Assembly (NCBI RefSeq): GCF_040050925.1 | Contig: NZ_CP157390.1 | Coordinates: 3,844,001-3,908,000, forward strand | Origin: Leifsonia sp. NPDC080035 | GTDB taxonomy: Bacteria; Actinomycetota; Actinomycetes; Actinomycetales; Microbacteriaceae | Direction of reading: 5' to 3' | DNA: 64,000 nucleotides | Shown here: piece by piece, positions 1-8,029 of the stretch | Position numbering within the stretch: the stretch's first letter is position 1 | Layout: each line of letters opens with the position of its first letter | The notes under the pieces: generated by a model | The model's database searches: none | Seen by the model: the letters and a program-made list of their open reading frames with translations, nothing else | Told to the model about the DNA's origin: nothing | Program-made: the position numbers and the translations under genes

Positions 1-1
1 G

Positions 2-826
2 CGGATCGTGCGGGCCAAGAAGACCATCCAGGCCGCAAAGGTGCCGTTCGCGACGCCGGAGCCGTCCGAGTGGAAGGGTCGGCTCGCCGGAGTGCTCGGC
101 GTCGTCTACCTGGTGTTCACCGAGGGCTACGCAGCGACGACCGGGCGCGAGTGGATGCGTCCCGAGCTCGCCAACGAGGCGCTCCGGCTGGGCAGGATGC
201 TCGCGGCGCTGCTCCCCCGCGAGCCGGAGGTGCACGGGCTCGTCGCCCTGATGGAGCTGCAGGCCGCGCGGTTCGCGGCCCGCACGCGCGGAGACGGGAC
301 GCCCGTCCTGCTCGCCGACCAGGACCGCACCCGCTGGGACCGCGGCCAGATCGGGCGCGGCAGGGCGGCGCTCCACCGTTCGGACGAGCTCGGCCGCGGG
401 CGCGGGCCGTACGCCCTGCAGGCGGCCATCGCCGAATGCCACGCAGTCGCACCCAGCGCGGAGGAGACCGACTGGGCGCGCATCGTGCTGCTCTACGAGG
501 CGCTCGGGACGCTGGCGCCCAATCCGGTCGTCGAGCTGAACCGCGCCGCCGCGGTGTCGATGGCCACCGGGCCGGCGAGCGCGCTGCGGATCGTCGACGA
601 GCTGGTTGCGCAGGGCGCGCTCCGAGGCTCGCATCTTCTGCCGAGCGTGCGCGGCGAACTGCTGGCCCAGCTGGGACGCACACAGGAGGCGGTCTCCGAG
701 CTCAGCGCGGCGGCGGCCCTCGCGGGCAACGACCGGGAGCGCGATGTGCTCCTCGGGAAAGCCGCGCGGCTGCGGGACGGGAGAGCGGACCCGGCGCCCG
801 GAGACGACGCCCGTCATGTTTCGTAG
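2..826 (+). CDS. ECF-family RNA polymerase sigma factor, C-terminal part (5' end outside window)
   Basis: The frame is open from the window edge, and the residues before the first possible start (RIVRAKKTIQ) already look like sigma region 4, so the gene begins upstream and the N-terminal sigma-2 domain is missing. After the helix-turn-helix tail (VRAKKTIQAA) comes a long alpha-helical region with VYLVFTEGY, typical of the ECF42-like sigma factors (SigI/DUF6596 type), which carry a C-terminal TPR-like domain in place of a separate anti-sigma factor. NPVVELNRAAAVSMA near the C-terminus is another family signature. These proteins direct transcription of stress or detoxification genes and often sit next to a YCII/DGPF protein; that neighbour would lie to the left and cannot be checked here. 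The gene ends 42 bp before the next start. Confidence 0.85.
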   Translation, partial: RIVRAKKTIQAAKVPFATPEPSEWKGRLAGVLGVVYLVFTEGYAATTGREWMRPELANEALRLGRMLAALLPREPEVHGLVALMELQAARFAARTRGDGTPVLLADQDRTRWDRGQIGRGRAALHRSDELGRGRGPYALQAAIAECHAVAPSAEETDWARIVLLYEALGTLAPNPVVELNRAAAVSMATGPASALRIVDELVAQGALRGSHLLPSVRGELLAQLGRTQEAVSELSAAAALAGNDRERDVLLGKAARLRDGRADPAPGDDARHVS

Positions 827-856
827 CACGGCGCGCCGACGGCAGACCCGCCGTTC

Positions 857-862
857 TACGGT
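857..862 (+). promoter_or_regulatory. Candidate -10 hexamer of the symporter gene (TACGGT)
   Basis: TACGGT ends 6 nt before the ATG at 869, which would put the transcript start on or next to the start codon. No separate ribosome binding site is needed; the GAGGG before the ATG is too close to serve well as one. Confidence 0.45.
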
Positions 863-868
863 CGAGGG

Positions 869-2359
869 ATGAGCTCTTCCCCGACATCCTCACCATCACC
901 GTCGTCATCCACCACCGCGCGGAGCACACCCGCTGCGGCTCGCCCGAAGAAGCCGTGGTGGCGCTCCTTCGGTGTCCAGGTCACCGCGGCCCTGGTCCTC
1001 GGCGTCGTCGTCGGCGTGATCGCGCGCCAGCTCGGCACCAGCGGGCCGGACGCCGCCCCCAACGGCCTCACCGCGACGCTCGACACGATCGGCGGCGCCT
1101 ACGTGTCGCTGCTGAAGGCCGCGGTGGTCCCGCTGGTCTTCCTCGCGATCGTCTCCAGCATCGGCAACCTGCGCCGCGTGTCCAACGCCGCCCGCCTGGC
1201 CGGACGCACCCTGTTCTGGTTCGCGGTCACCGCGCTGATCGCCGTCAGCATCGGCATCGTGCTCGGCCTCGTCATCCAGCCGGGCAGCCGCGCTAGCCAC
1301 GGCGAGCTCGCCGCCGCGGACCCGGGCGTCACCGCGACCTGGTGGAACTTCCTGATCGGCCTCGTCCCGGGGAACTTCGCGGGCGCACAGGTCAGCACCA
1401 AGGTCACGCTGGTCGACGGCGCGGCGACCGCGACGTCGGCGGTCAGCTTCAACGTGCTGCAGGTGATCGTCGTCGCGGCCGCGATCGGCATCGCCGCGCT
1501 CAAGGTGGGCAGGAAGGCGGAGCCGTTCCTGACCTTCACGGACTCGGCGCTCAAGATCGTGCAGCGGGTGCTCTGGTGGATCATCCGGCTGGCGCCGCTC
1601 GGCACGTTCGCGCTGATCGCGAACGCCGTCGCCACCTACGGCTGGACCACGATCGGCTCGCTCGCCTGGTTCGTCGCCGCGATCTACATCGGCCTCGCGC
1701 TGGTGCTGTTCGTCGTCTACCCCATCCTGATCCGCTCCAACGGCCTCTCGATCCGCCAGTACTTCTCCGGTGTCTGGCCGGCGGTCCAGCTCGGCTTCGT
1801 GAGCCGCTCCTCCATCGGGACACTGCCACTCACCCAGCGGGTGGTCGAGCGCAACCTGGGTGTTCCGCAGTCGTACGCGTCGTTCGCCGCGCCGCTCGGC
1901 GCCACCACGAAGATGGACGGCTGCGCCGCGATCTACCCCGCCATCGCCGCGATCTTCGTCGCGCAGTTCTACGGCATCCACCTGGACATCTGGCAGTACG
2001 TGCTGATCATCGTCGTCTCGGTAGTCGGCTCGGCCGCGACGGCGGGGACCACCGGAGCGATCGTCATGCTGACGCTCACGCTCTCGACGCTCGGCCTGCC
2101 GCTCGACGGCGTCGGCCTGCTGCTGGCGGTGGACGCGATCCTCGACATGGGCCGCACCGCGGTCAACGTGGCCGGGCAGGCGCTCGTGCCGACGATCGTC
2201 GCCAAGCGCGAGGGCATCCTCGACCTCGACCTCTACAACGCGCCGCGCACCGGCGACGCGTTCCGGGACGACGACGAGACGGACGAGACGGACGAGACGG
2301 GCGAGCCATCGGCCGCCGCGCAGGAATCCGGCCGCGAACCCGTCGGCGCCCGCGGCTGA
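869..2359 (+). CDS. Dicarboxylate/amino acid:cation symporter (DAACS/SLC1 family)
   Basis: A 496-aa membrane protein of the GltP/DctA family, which moves C4-dicarboxylates or acidic amino acids with protons or sodium. Family signatures appear in order: a serine-rich re-entrant loop (SRSSIGTLPLTQRV, about residue 310), the NMDG-like motif in the variant form GATTKMDG, and the TM8 binding motif DMGRTAVNVAGQ near residue 430. The N-terminus is a Ser/Thr/Pro-rich cytoplasmic stretch of about 30 residues before the first membrane segment. The C-terminus is acidic and carries a small DET repeat from the triplicated 9-mer GACGAGACG (2273-2299). The substrate cannot be told from sequence: the TM8 arginine is present, which in the family favours an acidic substrate. 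It stands alone and converges on glnE. Confidence 0.88.
   Translation: MSSSPTSSPSPSSSTTARSTPAAARPKKPWWRSFGVQVTAALVLGVVVGVIARQLGTSGPDAAPNGLTATLDTIGGAYVSLLKAAVVPLVFLAIVSSIGNLRRVSNAARLAGRTLFWFAVTALIAVSIGIVLGLVIQPGSRASHGELAAADPGVTATWWNFLIGLVPGNFAGAQVSTKVTLVDGAATATSAVSFNVLQVIVVAAAIGIAALKVGRKAEPFLTFTDSALKIVQRVLWWIIRLAPLGTFALIANAVATYGWTTIGSLAWFVAAIYIGLALVLFVVYPILIRSNGLSIRQYFSGVWPAVQLGFVSRSSIGTLPLTQRVVERNLGVPQSYASFAAPLGATTKMDGCAAIYPAIAAIFVAQFYGIHLDIWQYVLIIVVSVVGSAATAGTTGAIVMLTLTLSTLGLPLDGVGLLLAVDAILDMGRTAVNVAGQALVPTIVAKREGILDLDLYNAPRTGDAFRDDDETDETDETGEPSAAAQESGREPVGARG
2273..2299 (+). repeat. 9-bp tandem repeat, three copies, in the symporter tail
   Basis: GACGAGACG is repeated three times without interruption and encodes the acidic DET repeats at the C-terminus of the symporter. 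A 9-bp unit can expand or contract without a frameshift. Confidence 0.8.
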
Positions 2360-2366
2360 CCGCGAA

Positions 2367-2417
2367 GGTTCGTGCCGAATGGGCGGGTCGTGCGACCCGC
2401 ACCGTTCGGCACGAACC
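2367..2417. terminator. Long near-perfect hairpin between converging genes
   Basis: Outer arms GGTTCGTGCCGAA (2367-2379) and TTCGGCACGAACC (2405-2417) are perfect complements. An inner stem GCGGGTC/GACCCGC with a GTGC loop continues the helix with one G-T pair and one bulged base, giving about 23 paired positions. It lies 7 bp after the symporter stop and 5 bp before the glnE stop, so it can serve both strands. There is no T tract, as is common for actinobacterial terminators. Confidence 0.75.
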
Positions 2418-2422
2418 GCGCG

Positions 2423-5400
2423 CTACGCGGTGGGCGCGGGACGCGACGGCATGCCGTAGAACTCACGCTCGAACACAGCGCGAGCGCGCCGGGTGACCGC
2501 GAGGTAGTCCTCCTCCAGCCGGCTCGCCGAGCCGGGCGGGTACTCCATCAGCCGGGCGACGCCGTCAAGGGCCACCCGGTCGGATGGCAGAACGTCGGCG
2601 GTCTTGTCCGTCCAGAGCGTCATCGCCGAGCGGGCGCGGGAGGCGAACACCCACGCGTCGTGCAGTTTGGCCGCGTCCTCCTCGGAGACGAGCCCCCGCT
2701 CGGCCGCGACCGCGAGCGCATCCAGCGTCGACGTCGTGCGCAGGGCGGGGATCGCGGCGGCGTGCTGCAGCTGGATGAGCTGGACGAACCACTCCACGTC
2801 GCTGAGCGACCCGCGGCCCAGCTTCAGGTGCCGTGACGGGTCGGCCCCCTGCGGCAGCCGCTCGTTCTCCACCCGGGCCTTGATGCGCTTGACCTCGCGC
2901 ACCTCCTGCTCGGCGATCGCGGCCGGGTAGCGCACCTCGTCAGCCAGCGCCTCGAAGTCGGCCAGCAGCGCCGCGTCCCCCGCGACACCGCGCGCCCGCA
3001 GCAGCGCCTGCGCCTCCCAGGTGAGCGACCAGCGGCGGTAGTAGGCGCGATACGACTCGAGCGACCGGACGGGCGTGCCGTTCTTCCCCTCCGGCCGGAG
3101 GCCGATGTCGAGGTCGAGGGGCAGCCGGTTGTCCTCGGTCAGGCGGTTCAGCTCGGCGACGATCGCGAGGGCCGCCGTGTGGGCGGCGTCCGGCTCGGCG
3201 GCGAGCGGCCGGAAGACGTACATGACGTCGGCGTCGGAGCCGAAGCCGAGCTCGCGGCCGCCGAACCGGCCCATGCCGATGATCGCGAACTCCAGGTCGG
3301 CGGCGTCGCCGCGTGCGGTGCGGATGGCAGCGAGCACGCCGGTCAGCACGTTCTCGGTCACCGCGGTCAGGCCGTGGGCGAGCTCCTCGATGGAGCACAG
3401 GCCGAGGATGCCGCAGAACGCCAGGCGCAGCACCTCGCGGCGGCGCACCGTCCGCAGTGCCGCGGCGGCCGTGTCCACCGACTCGTGCCTGGCGAGGATG
3501 GCCGCCGTCTCCTCGCGCAACAGCTCGGGCGACCGCGGCCGCAGCTCGTCCTCCGACTCCAGCCACGCCACCGACTCGGGGATGCGCCCGAGCAGCTCGC
3601 CCGCGAACCGTGAGCCGGAGAGCACCCGGGTCAGTTTCTCGGCGGCGCCGGTGGAGTCGCGCAACATCCGCAGGTACCAGTGCGTCGAGCCGAGGTCCTC
3701 GCTGAGCCGGCGGAAGGTGAGCAGACCGTAGTCGGGGTCGGCGCCGTCCGCGAACCACTGCAGCATCACGGGCAGCAGGTGCCGCTGGATGGCGGCCCTC
3801 CGCGAGACGCCGGAGGTCAGCGCGCCGATGTGCGTGAGCGCACCGCGCGGATCGCGGAAGCCGATCGCCGCGAGGCGCGCCTCGGCCTGCTCGCTGGTGA
3901 GGGCGAAGTCCTCGGTCGGGGTCGCGGCGACGGCGCTGAGCAGTGGCCGGTAGAACAGCCGCTCGTGCAGCCCGCGCACCCGGTGCTTGATCTCGTTCCA
4001 CCGCGTCATCAGCTGCGGGGCGCTGGTGGCCAGCCCGGTCGCGCGCGCGAGGATGCGCACATCCCCCTCGTCGCGCGGCATGATGTGGGTGCGCTGCAGG
4101 TGCCGCAACTGGAGGCGGTGCTCCATGAGCCGCAGCGTCCGGTAGTCCTGCGCGAACGCCGCCGCCTCCTCCCGGCCGATGTAGCCCTGCTCGGCGAGTG
4201 CCGCCAGGGCGGAGAGCGTGTCGCGCTGGCGCACCCTGTCGTCGGTCTGGCCGTGGACGAGCTGCAGCAGCTGGACGGTGAACTCGACGTCGCGCAGGCC
4301 GCCCGGCCCGAGCTTCAGCTGGTAGTGCACCTCGTCGTCCGGGATGTTGTCGGTGACGCGCTCGCGCATCCTCTGCACCGACTCCACGAAGTTCTCCCGG
4401 GACGCGCTGCTCCACACCTTCGGCGCGAGAGCGTCCGCGTAGCGGCGGCCGAGGTCGGCGTCGCCCGCGAGCGGACGCGCCTTCAGCAGCGCCTGGAACT
4501 CCCATCCCTTCGCCCAGCGGTCGTAGTACGCGATGTGCGACTCGAGTGTGCGCACCAGCGCCCCGTCCTTGCCCTCCGGCCGCAGGTTCGGGTCGACCTC
4601 CCAGAGTCCCGGCTCGATCGCGGGGTCGTGGATGCCGCGCTGCGTCAGCACGGCCAGCCGGGTCGCGATGTCGACAGCGCGGCCGGAGGAGAGTCCTGTC
4701 TCCTCCGCGCCCTCCGTCACGTAGATGACGTCCACGTCGCTGACATAGTTGAGCTCGCGGGCGCCTGCCTTGCCCATCCCGATGATCGCGAACGGCGTCG
4801 CCCGCACCTCCTCCTCCGGGAAACGGCCGGGCCCGGTTCCGCTGGTCTGCCGGCGCGCGACGGCGAGCGAGGCCTCGAGGGCTGCCGCGGCGAGGTCGGA
4901 GAGCGTCGCCGCCACGGCGTCGAATCCGGCGACGGGGTCCTCCTGCTCCAGGTCGAAGCTCGCGATCTGGACGAGGCGGCGGCGGTAGCGGACGCGCAGG
5001 GCCGTCCACGCCTCCTCCTCGACGAGCTCCGCGAAGCCGTCGACCGCGCCGACCGCGTCGAGCAGGTCGGCGCGCAGCTCGCCGGCGCCGGGGAGCGCGG
5101 TGACCGGGAAGTCAAGGGCGGCGAGTTCCGCGGGCTGACGGAGGAAGAACTCCGCAACGCCCTCCGACGCGCCGACGACCCGCAGCAGCCGGCGAGCGTC
5201 GTTACGCGACGGCACGTAGCGCGCGGTCTGAACCGGGGCGTGACGCAGCAGGCGCAGTGCGAGCTGCAGCGCATTGTCCGGGTCGGCCGCCGCCGAGAAG
5301 GCGGGCAGCAGGTCGTCGATCGGGAACCCGGTCAGCTCGGACAGCTCGACCAGCTCGGTGCGCACCGAGCTCAACCCCACGAAGCCGGCGCGTGCCAAGG

Positions 5401-5428
5401 CCGTGAGAGAGAGCTGCTCGCGCGTCAC
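2423..5428 (-). CDS. glnE: Bifunctional glutamine synthetase adenylyltransferase/adenylyl-removing enzyme
   Basis: A 1001-aa protein that attaches AMP to, and removes it from, glutamine synthetase according to nitrogen status. It has the duplicated architecture of GlnE: an N-terminal nucleotidyltransferase domain with GMGKAGARELNYVSDVD (about residues 217-233, metal-binding DVD) and a C-terminal copy with GMGRFGGRELGFGSDAD near residue 725. A helical linker lies between them, and LRPEGKDG and LRPEGKNG mark the matching position in each half. Length is normal for the actinobacterial enzyme (about 1000 aa). It starts with GTG at 5428, 7 nt after the stop of glnA2, so the two form an operon, as in Corynebacterium and Mycobacterium. 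The substrate in those genera is mainly GlnA1, which lies outside this window. Confidence 0.97.
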   Translation of the reverse strand: MTREQLSLTALARAGFVGLSSVRTELVELSELTGFPIDDLLPAFSAAADPDNALQLALRLLRHAPVQTARYVPSRNDARRLLRVVGASEGVAEFFLRQPAELAALDFPVTALPGAGELRADLLDAVGAVDGFAELVEEEAWTALRVRYRRRLVQIASFDLEQEDPVAGFDAVAATLSDLAAAALEASLAVARRQTSGTGPGRFPEEEVRATPFAIIGMGKAGARELNYVSDVDVIYVTEGAEETGLSSGRAVDIATRLAVLTQRGIHDPAIEPGLWEVDPNLRPEGKDGALVRTLESHIAYYDRWAKGWEFQALLKARPLAGDADLGRRYADALAPKVWSSASRENFVESVQRMRERVTDNIPDDEVHYQLKLGPGGLRDVEFTVQLLQLVHGQTDDRVRQRDTLSALAALAEQGYIGREEAAAFAQDYRTLRLMEHRLQLRHLQRTHIMPRDEGDVRILARATGLATSAPQLMTRWNEIKHRVRGLHERLFYRPLLSAVAATPTEDFALTSEQAEARLAAIGFRDPRGALTHIGALTSGVSRRAAIQRHLLPVMLQWFADGADPDYGLLTFRRLSEDLGSTHWYLRMLRDSTGAAEKLTRVLSGSRFAGELLGRIPESVAWLESEDELRPRSPELLREETAAILARHESVDTAAAALRTVRRREVLRLAFCGILGLCSIEELAHGLTAVTENVLTGVLAAIRTARGDAADLEFAIIGMGRFGGRELGFGSDADVMYVFRPLAAEPDAAHTAALAIVAELNRLTEDNRLPLDLDIGLRPEGKNGTPVRSLESYRAYYRRWSLTWEAQALLRARGVAGDAALLADFEALADEVRYPAAIAEQEVREVKRIKARVENERLPQGADPSRHLKLGRGSLSDVEWFVQLIQLQHAAAIPALRTTSTLDALAVAAERGLVSEEDAAKLHDAWVFASRARSAMTLWTDKTADVLPSDRVALDGVARLMEYPPGSASRLEEDYLAVTRRARAVFEREFYGMPSRPAPTA

Positions 5429-5435
5429 GTTCTGG

Positions 5436-6773
5436 TCAGAGGATCTCGAGGTTCGTCCGGAGCTCGTACGGGGTGACCTGCGCCCGGTACTCCGCCCACT
5501 CCTTGCGCTTGTTCAGCAGCGCGTAGTTGAACACCTGCTCCCCCAGCGTCTCCGCCACCAGCTCGGAGTCCTCCATCAGCGAGATGGCGTGGTCGAGGCT
5601 CGCCGGGAGCTGGTTGTAGCCGAGGGCGCGGCGCTCGGCGTCCGAGAGTGCCCAGACGTTGTTCTCCGCCTCCGGGGGCAGCTCGTACTGCTGCTCGATG
5701 CCCTTGAGCCCGGCGGCGAGCATCAGCGAGAACGCGAGGTAGGGGTTGGCCGCCGAGTCGATCGCCCGGTACTCGACGCGCGAGCTCTGGCCCTTGTTCG
5801 GCTTGTAGAGCGGCACGCGCACGAGCGCGGACCTGTTGTTGTGGCCCCAGCACACGAAGCTCGGTGCCTCGTCCCCGCCCCACAGTCGCTTGTAGGAGTT
5901 GACGAACTGGTTGGTGACCGCCGTGATCTCCGGTGCGTGCCGCAACAGACCGGCGATGAACTGGCGGCCCACTTTCGAGAGCTGGTACTGGGCGCCCGCC
6001 TCGAAGAACGCGTTGGTGTCGCCCTCGAACAGCGACATGTGGGTGTGCATGCCGGAGCCGGGGTGGCCGGAGAGCGGCTTCGGCATGAAGGTCGCGTAGA
6101 CGCCCTGCTCGATCGCCACCTCCTTGACCACCGTGCGGAAGGTCATGATGTTGTCGGCGGTGGTGAGCGCGTCCGCGTAGCGCAGGTCGATCTCGTTCTG
6201 GCCGGGACCCGCCTCGTGGTGGCTGAACTCGACCGAGATGCCGAGGTCCTCGAGCATCCGCACCGAGCGGCGGCGGAAGTCGTGAGCCGTGCCGCCCGGG
6301 ACGTTGTCGAAGTAACCGGCCGAGTCGACGGGCTCCGGCCCCTCCTCGCCGAAGCGCGAGGACTTCAGCAGGTAGAACTCGATCTCGGGGTGCGTGTAGA
6401 AGGTGAAGCCGCGGTCGGCCGCCTTCTCCAGCGTGCGCTTGAGGACGTTGCGCGGGTCGGACACGGAGGGCTGGCCGTCCGGCGTGGTGATGTCGCAGAA
6501 CATCCGCGCCGTCGGGTCGACCTCGCCGCGCCACGGCAGGATCTGGAACGTGGTGGGGTCGGGATGCGCGAGCAGGTCGGACTCGTACGCGCGGGTCAGC
6601 CCCTCGATCGCGGAGCCGTCGAAGCCGAGGCCCTCGGCGAAGGCGCCCTCGACCTCCGCGGGTGCGATCGCGACGGACTTCAGCGTGCCGACGACGTCGG
6701 TGAACCACAGCCTCACGAACTTGACGCCGCGTTCCTCGATCGTGCGAAGAACGAAGTCGCGCTGCTTGTCCAT
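5436..6773 (-). CDS. glnA: Type I glutamine synthetase (GlnA2-like)
   Basis: A 445-aa enzyme that makes glutamine from glutamate, ammonia and ATP; family members are dodecamers. Visible signatures are FDGSAIEG (latch Asp region, about residues 51-58), GPGQNEIDLRYADAL, the glutamate-binding GSGMHTHMSLF, NQFVNSYKRL, and the active-site Arg in RVEYRAIDSAANPY. The length and the glnE neighbour match the GlnA2 group (445-446 aa) rather than the longer GlnA1 (about 475 aa). A Tyr is present in QQYELPPE where adenylylated enzymes have NLYDLPPE, so modification by GlnE is possible but not established; GlnA2 enzymes are usually described as not regulated this way. AAAGGGG precedes the ATG. TAGTCT (complement 6798-6803) is a possible -10 about 24 nt upstream. 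Confidence 0.95.
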   Translation of the reverse strand: MDKQRDFVLRTIEERGVKFVRLWFTDVVGTLKSVAIAPAEVEGAFAEGLGFDGSAIEGLTRAYESDLLAHPDPTTFQILPWRGEVDPTARMFCDITTPDGQPSVSDPRNVLKRTLEKAADRGFTFYTHPEIEFYLLKSSRFGEEGPEPVDSAGYFDNVPGGTAHDFRRRSVRMLEDLGISVEFSHHEAGPGQNEIDLRYADALTTADNIMTFRTVVKEVAIEQGVYATFMPKPLSGHPGSGMHTHMSLFEGDTNAFFEAGAQYQLSKVGRQFIAGLLRHAPEITAVTNQFVNSYKRLWGGDEAPSFVCWGHNNRSALVRVPLYKPNKGQSSRVEYRAIDSAANPYLAFSLMLAAGLKGIEQQYELPPEAENNVWALSDAERRALGYNQLPASLDHAISLMEDSELVAETLGEQVFNYALLNKRKEWAEYRAQVTPYELRTNLEIL

Positions 6774-6841
6774 CCTGCCCCTTTCGTCAGCCCCTCCAGA
6801 CTAGTGGTTCGCCGGGCAGGGAGACCCGCTGGGCGCGTCAC

Positions 6842-6847
6842 TAGACT
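6842..6847 (+). promoter_or_regulatory. Candidate -10 hexamer of panB (TAGACT)
   Basis: TAGACT ends 7 nt before the ATG at 6855. This supports 6855 as the panB start and a leaderless transcript. Confidence 0.55.
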
Positions 6848-6854
6848 GAGGCGC

Positions 6855-7706
6855 ATGAGCGAGCAGTCCCCTGTGCCCTCCGTCCACCCCGAAACCTCGT
6901 CGATGCAGTCTCTGAAGCGGGTGCGGACCCGTCACTTCCAGGCCGCGAAGGAGGAGGGCGCTCCGTTCACCGGGCTGACCAGCTACGACATGCTGACCGC
7001 CCAGATCTTCGACGAGGCGGGCATCGACTTCCTGCTGGTCGGCGACTCGGCCGGAAACAACGTGCTCGGCTACGACACCACGCTGCCGGTGACGGTGGAT
7101 GAGCTGATCCCGCTCACCCGCGCGGTCGCGAAGGCGGTCAAGCGGGCGTTCGTGGTGGCGGACATGCCGTTCGGCTCGTACGAGACCGGAGCCCAGGAGG
7201 CGCTGCACACGGCGGTGCGGTTCATGAAGGAGACCGGCGCGCACGCGGTCAAGCTGGAGGGCGGTGAGCGCAGCGCCAAGCAGATCCGCCGGATCGTGGA
7301 TGCGGGCATCCCGGTGATGGCGCACATCGGCTTCACCCCGCAGAGCGAGCACGGCCTGGGCGGCCACCTGGTGCAGGGCCGCGGCGCTGGCGCGGAGCAG
7401 ATCCTCGCGGACGCGCACGCGGTCGAGGACGCCGGCGCGTTCGCGGTCGTGATGGAGATGGTGCCGGCGGACGTGGCCAAGCGCGTCACCGAGGAGCTGC
7501 GCATCCCCACGATCGGCGTCGGCGCTGGCCCGCACACCGACGGCCAGCTGCTGGTCTGGACCGACTGGGCGGGGTTGAGCACCGGACGCATCCCCCGCTT
7601 CGTGAAGCAGTACGCCGACCTGAAGGGCGTGCTCGCCGACGCGGCGCGCGCATACAAGGCCGACGTCCAGGGCGGCACCTTCCCCACCTCCGAGCACAGC
7701 TTCTAA
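6855..7706 (+). CDS. panB: 3-methyl-2-oxobutanoate hydroxymethyltransferase (ketopantoate hydroxymethyltransferase)
   Basis: A 283-aa enzyme that transfers a hydroxymethyl group from methylene-tetrahydrofolate to 2-oxoisovalerate, the first committed step to pantothenate and CoA. Conserved blocks: FTGLTSYDMLTAQIFDEAG, the metal-binding LVGDSAGNNVLGYDTTLPV, VVADMPFGSYE, VKLEGG, MAHIGFTPQS, the glutamate in VMEMVP, and IPTIGVGAGPHTDGQLLV. The frame stays open far upstream, antisense to glnA2, but family similarity begins near SLKRVRTRHFQ and the -10 hexamer fits ATG 6855. About 18 unconserved residues precede the domain. No other pantothenate gene lies in the window. A long hairpin follows the stop. 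Confidence 0.96.
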   Translation: MSEQSPVPSVHPETSSMQSLKRVRTRHFQAAKEEGAPFTGLTSYDMLTAQIFDEAGIDFLLVGDSAGNNVLGYDTTLPVTVDELIPLTRAVAKAVKRAFVVADMPFGSYETGAQEALHTAVRFMKETGAHAVKLEGGERSAKQIRRIVDAGIPVMAHIGFTPQSEHGLGGHLVQGRGAGAEQILADAHAVEDAGAFAVVMEMVPADVAKRVTEELRIPTIGVGAGPHTDGQLLVWTDWAGLSTGRIPRFVKQYADLKGVLADAARAYKADVQGGTFPTSEHSF

Positions 7707-7721
7707 GCCCCTCGCCATCGC

Positions 7722-7773
7722 TTCCGGAGTTGTTCACGCTCAGCAGCGGCGTGTCGCGTGAAGAACTCCGGAA
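7722..7773. terminator. Intergenic hairpin downstream of panB
   Basis: Arms 7722-7739 and 7756-7773 pair over 18 positions with a single mismatch (TTCCGGAGTT / AACTCCGGAA at the base). The 16-nt loop plus flank contains the 14-mer GCGGCGTGTCGCGT (7746-7759), which occurs again in the hairpin at 22209-22268. It probably terminates panB and the converging small SPOR gene; it lacks a T tract. Confidence 0.65.
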
Positions 7774-7806
7774 CGGGTGGCGGCGCGGGCGCGAGGATCG
7801 AGGCGG

Positions 7807-8016
7807 CTAGCGGCCCTCTTCGGCGTCCTCTTCCGCCCACTTGGCGCTGTTCTCGCGCAGCTTCTCCAGCGCGTGCTCGGCCTCGACGCGGGTGTCGAAC
7901 GGGCCGACGCGGTCCGGAGCGGGCGAGACGAAGCCCTGCTCGACCTGGCCGGTCTTCATGTTGTACCAGTACTTGTGTTCGGCGTTCTGCTCGATGCCGT
8001 AGTTGTCGCCGGTCAT
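7807..8016 (-). CDS. Small SPOR-domain-like protein
   Basis: A 69-aa acidic soluble protein that starts MTGDNYGIEQNAEHKYWYN. The phrase YWYNMKTGQVEQG followed by DRVGPFDTRVEAEHALEKLR resembles the short SPOR-domain proteins annotated in Actinobacteria beside map; the function is not known beyond a possible peptidoglycan or protein contact. The frame continues upstream antisense to map, but the ATG at 8016 is preceded by TAGGAT with 7-nt spacing and homology starts there, so the short form is chosen. It is divergent from map with only 12 bp between start codons, and converges on panB. There is no signal peptide or membrane segment, so it is likely cytoplasmic. Confidence 0.75.
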   Translation of the reverse strand: MTGDNYGIEQNAEHKYWYNMKTGQVEQGFVSPAPDRVGPFDTRVEAEHALEKLRENSAKWAEEDAEEGR

Positions 8017-8021
8017 AAGCT
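8016..8021 (+). promoter_or_regulatory. Candidate -10 hexamer of map (TAAGCT)
   Basis: TAAGCT ends 7 nt before the map ATG at 8029. Its first base is also the first base of the divergent SPOR gene's start codon. Confidence 0.5.
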
Positions 8022-8023
8022 TG

Positions 8024-8029
8024 ATCCTA
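8024..8029 (-). promoter_or_regulatory. Candidate -10 hexamer of the small SPOR gene (TAGGAT)
   Basis: On the minus strand TAGGAT ends 7 nt before the ATG at 8016. Its upstream edge overlaps the first base of the map start codon at 8029. Confidence 0.55.

Noticed and set aside
3680..5476. A 598-aa plus-strand frame opposite glnE (and similar long frames opposite kdpB, kdpD, dnaE and murC)
   Set aside because: In DNA of this GC content stop codons are rare on the antisense strand in phase with real genes. These frames have repetitive Arg/Gly/Val/Asp composition and no recognisable domain.
5274..7706. An 810-aa open frame that would fuse a new N-terminal half to PanB
   Set aside because: The first 527 codons run antisense through glnA2 and its upstream region and show only the Arg/Val-rich composition of GC-rich shadow frames. 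PanB similarity begins after ATG 6855, where a -10 hexamer is placed correctly.
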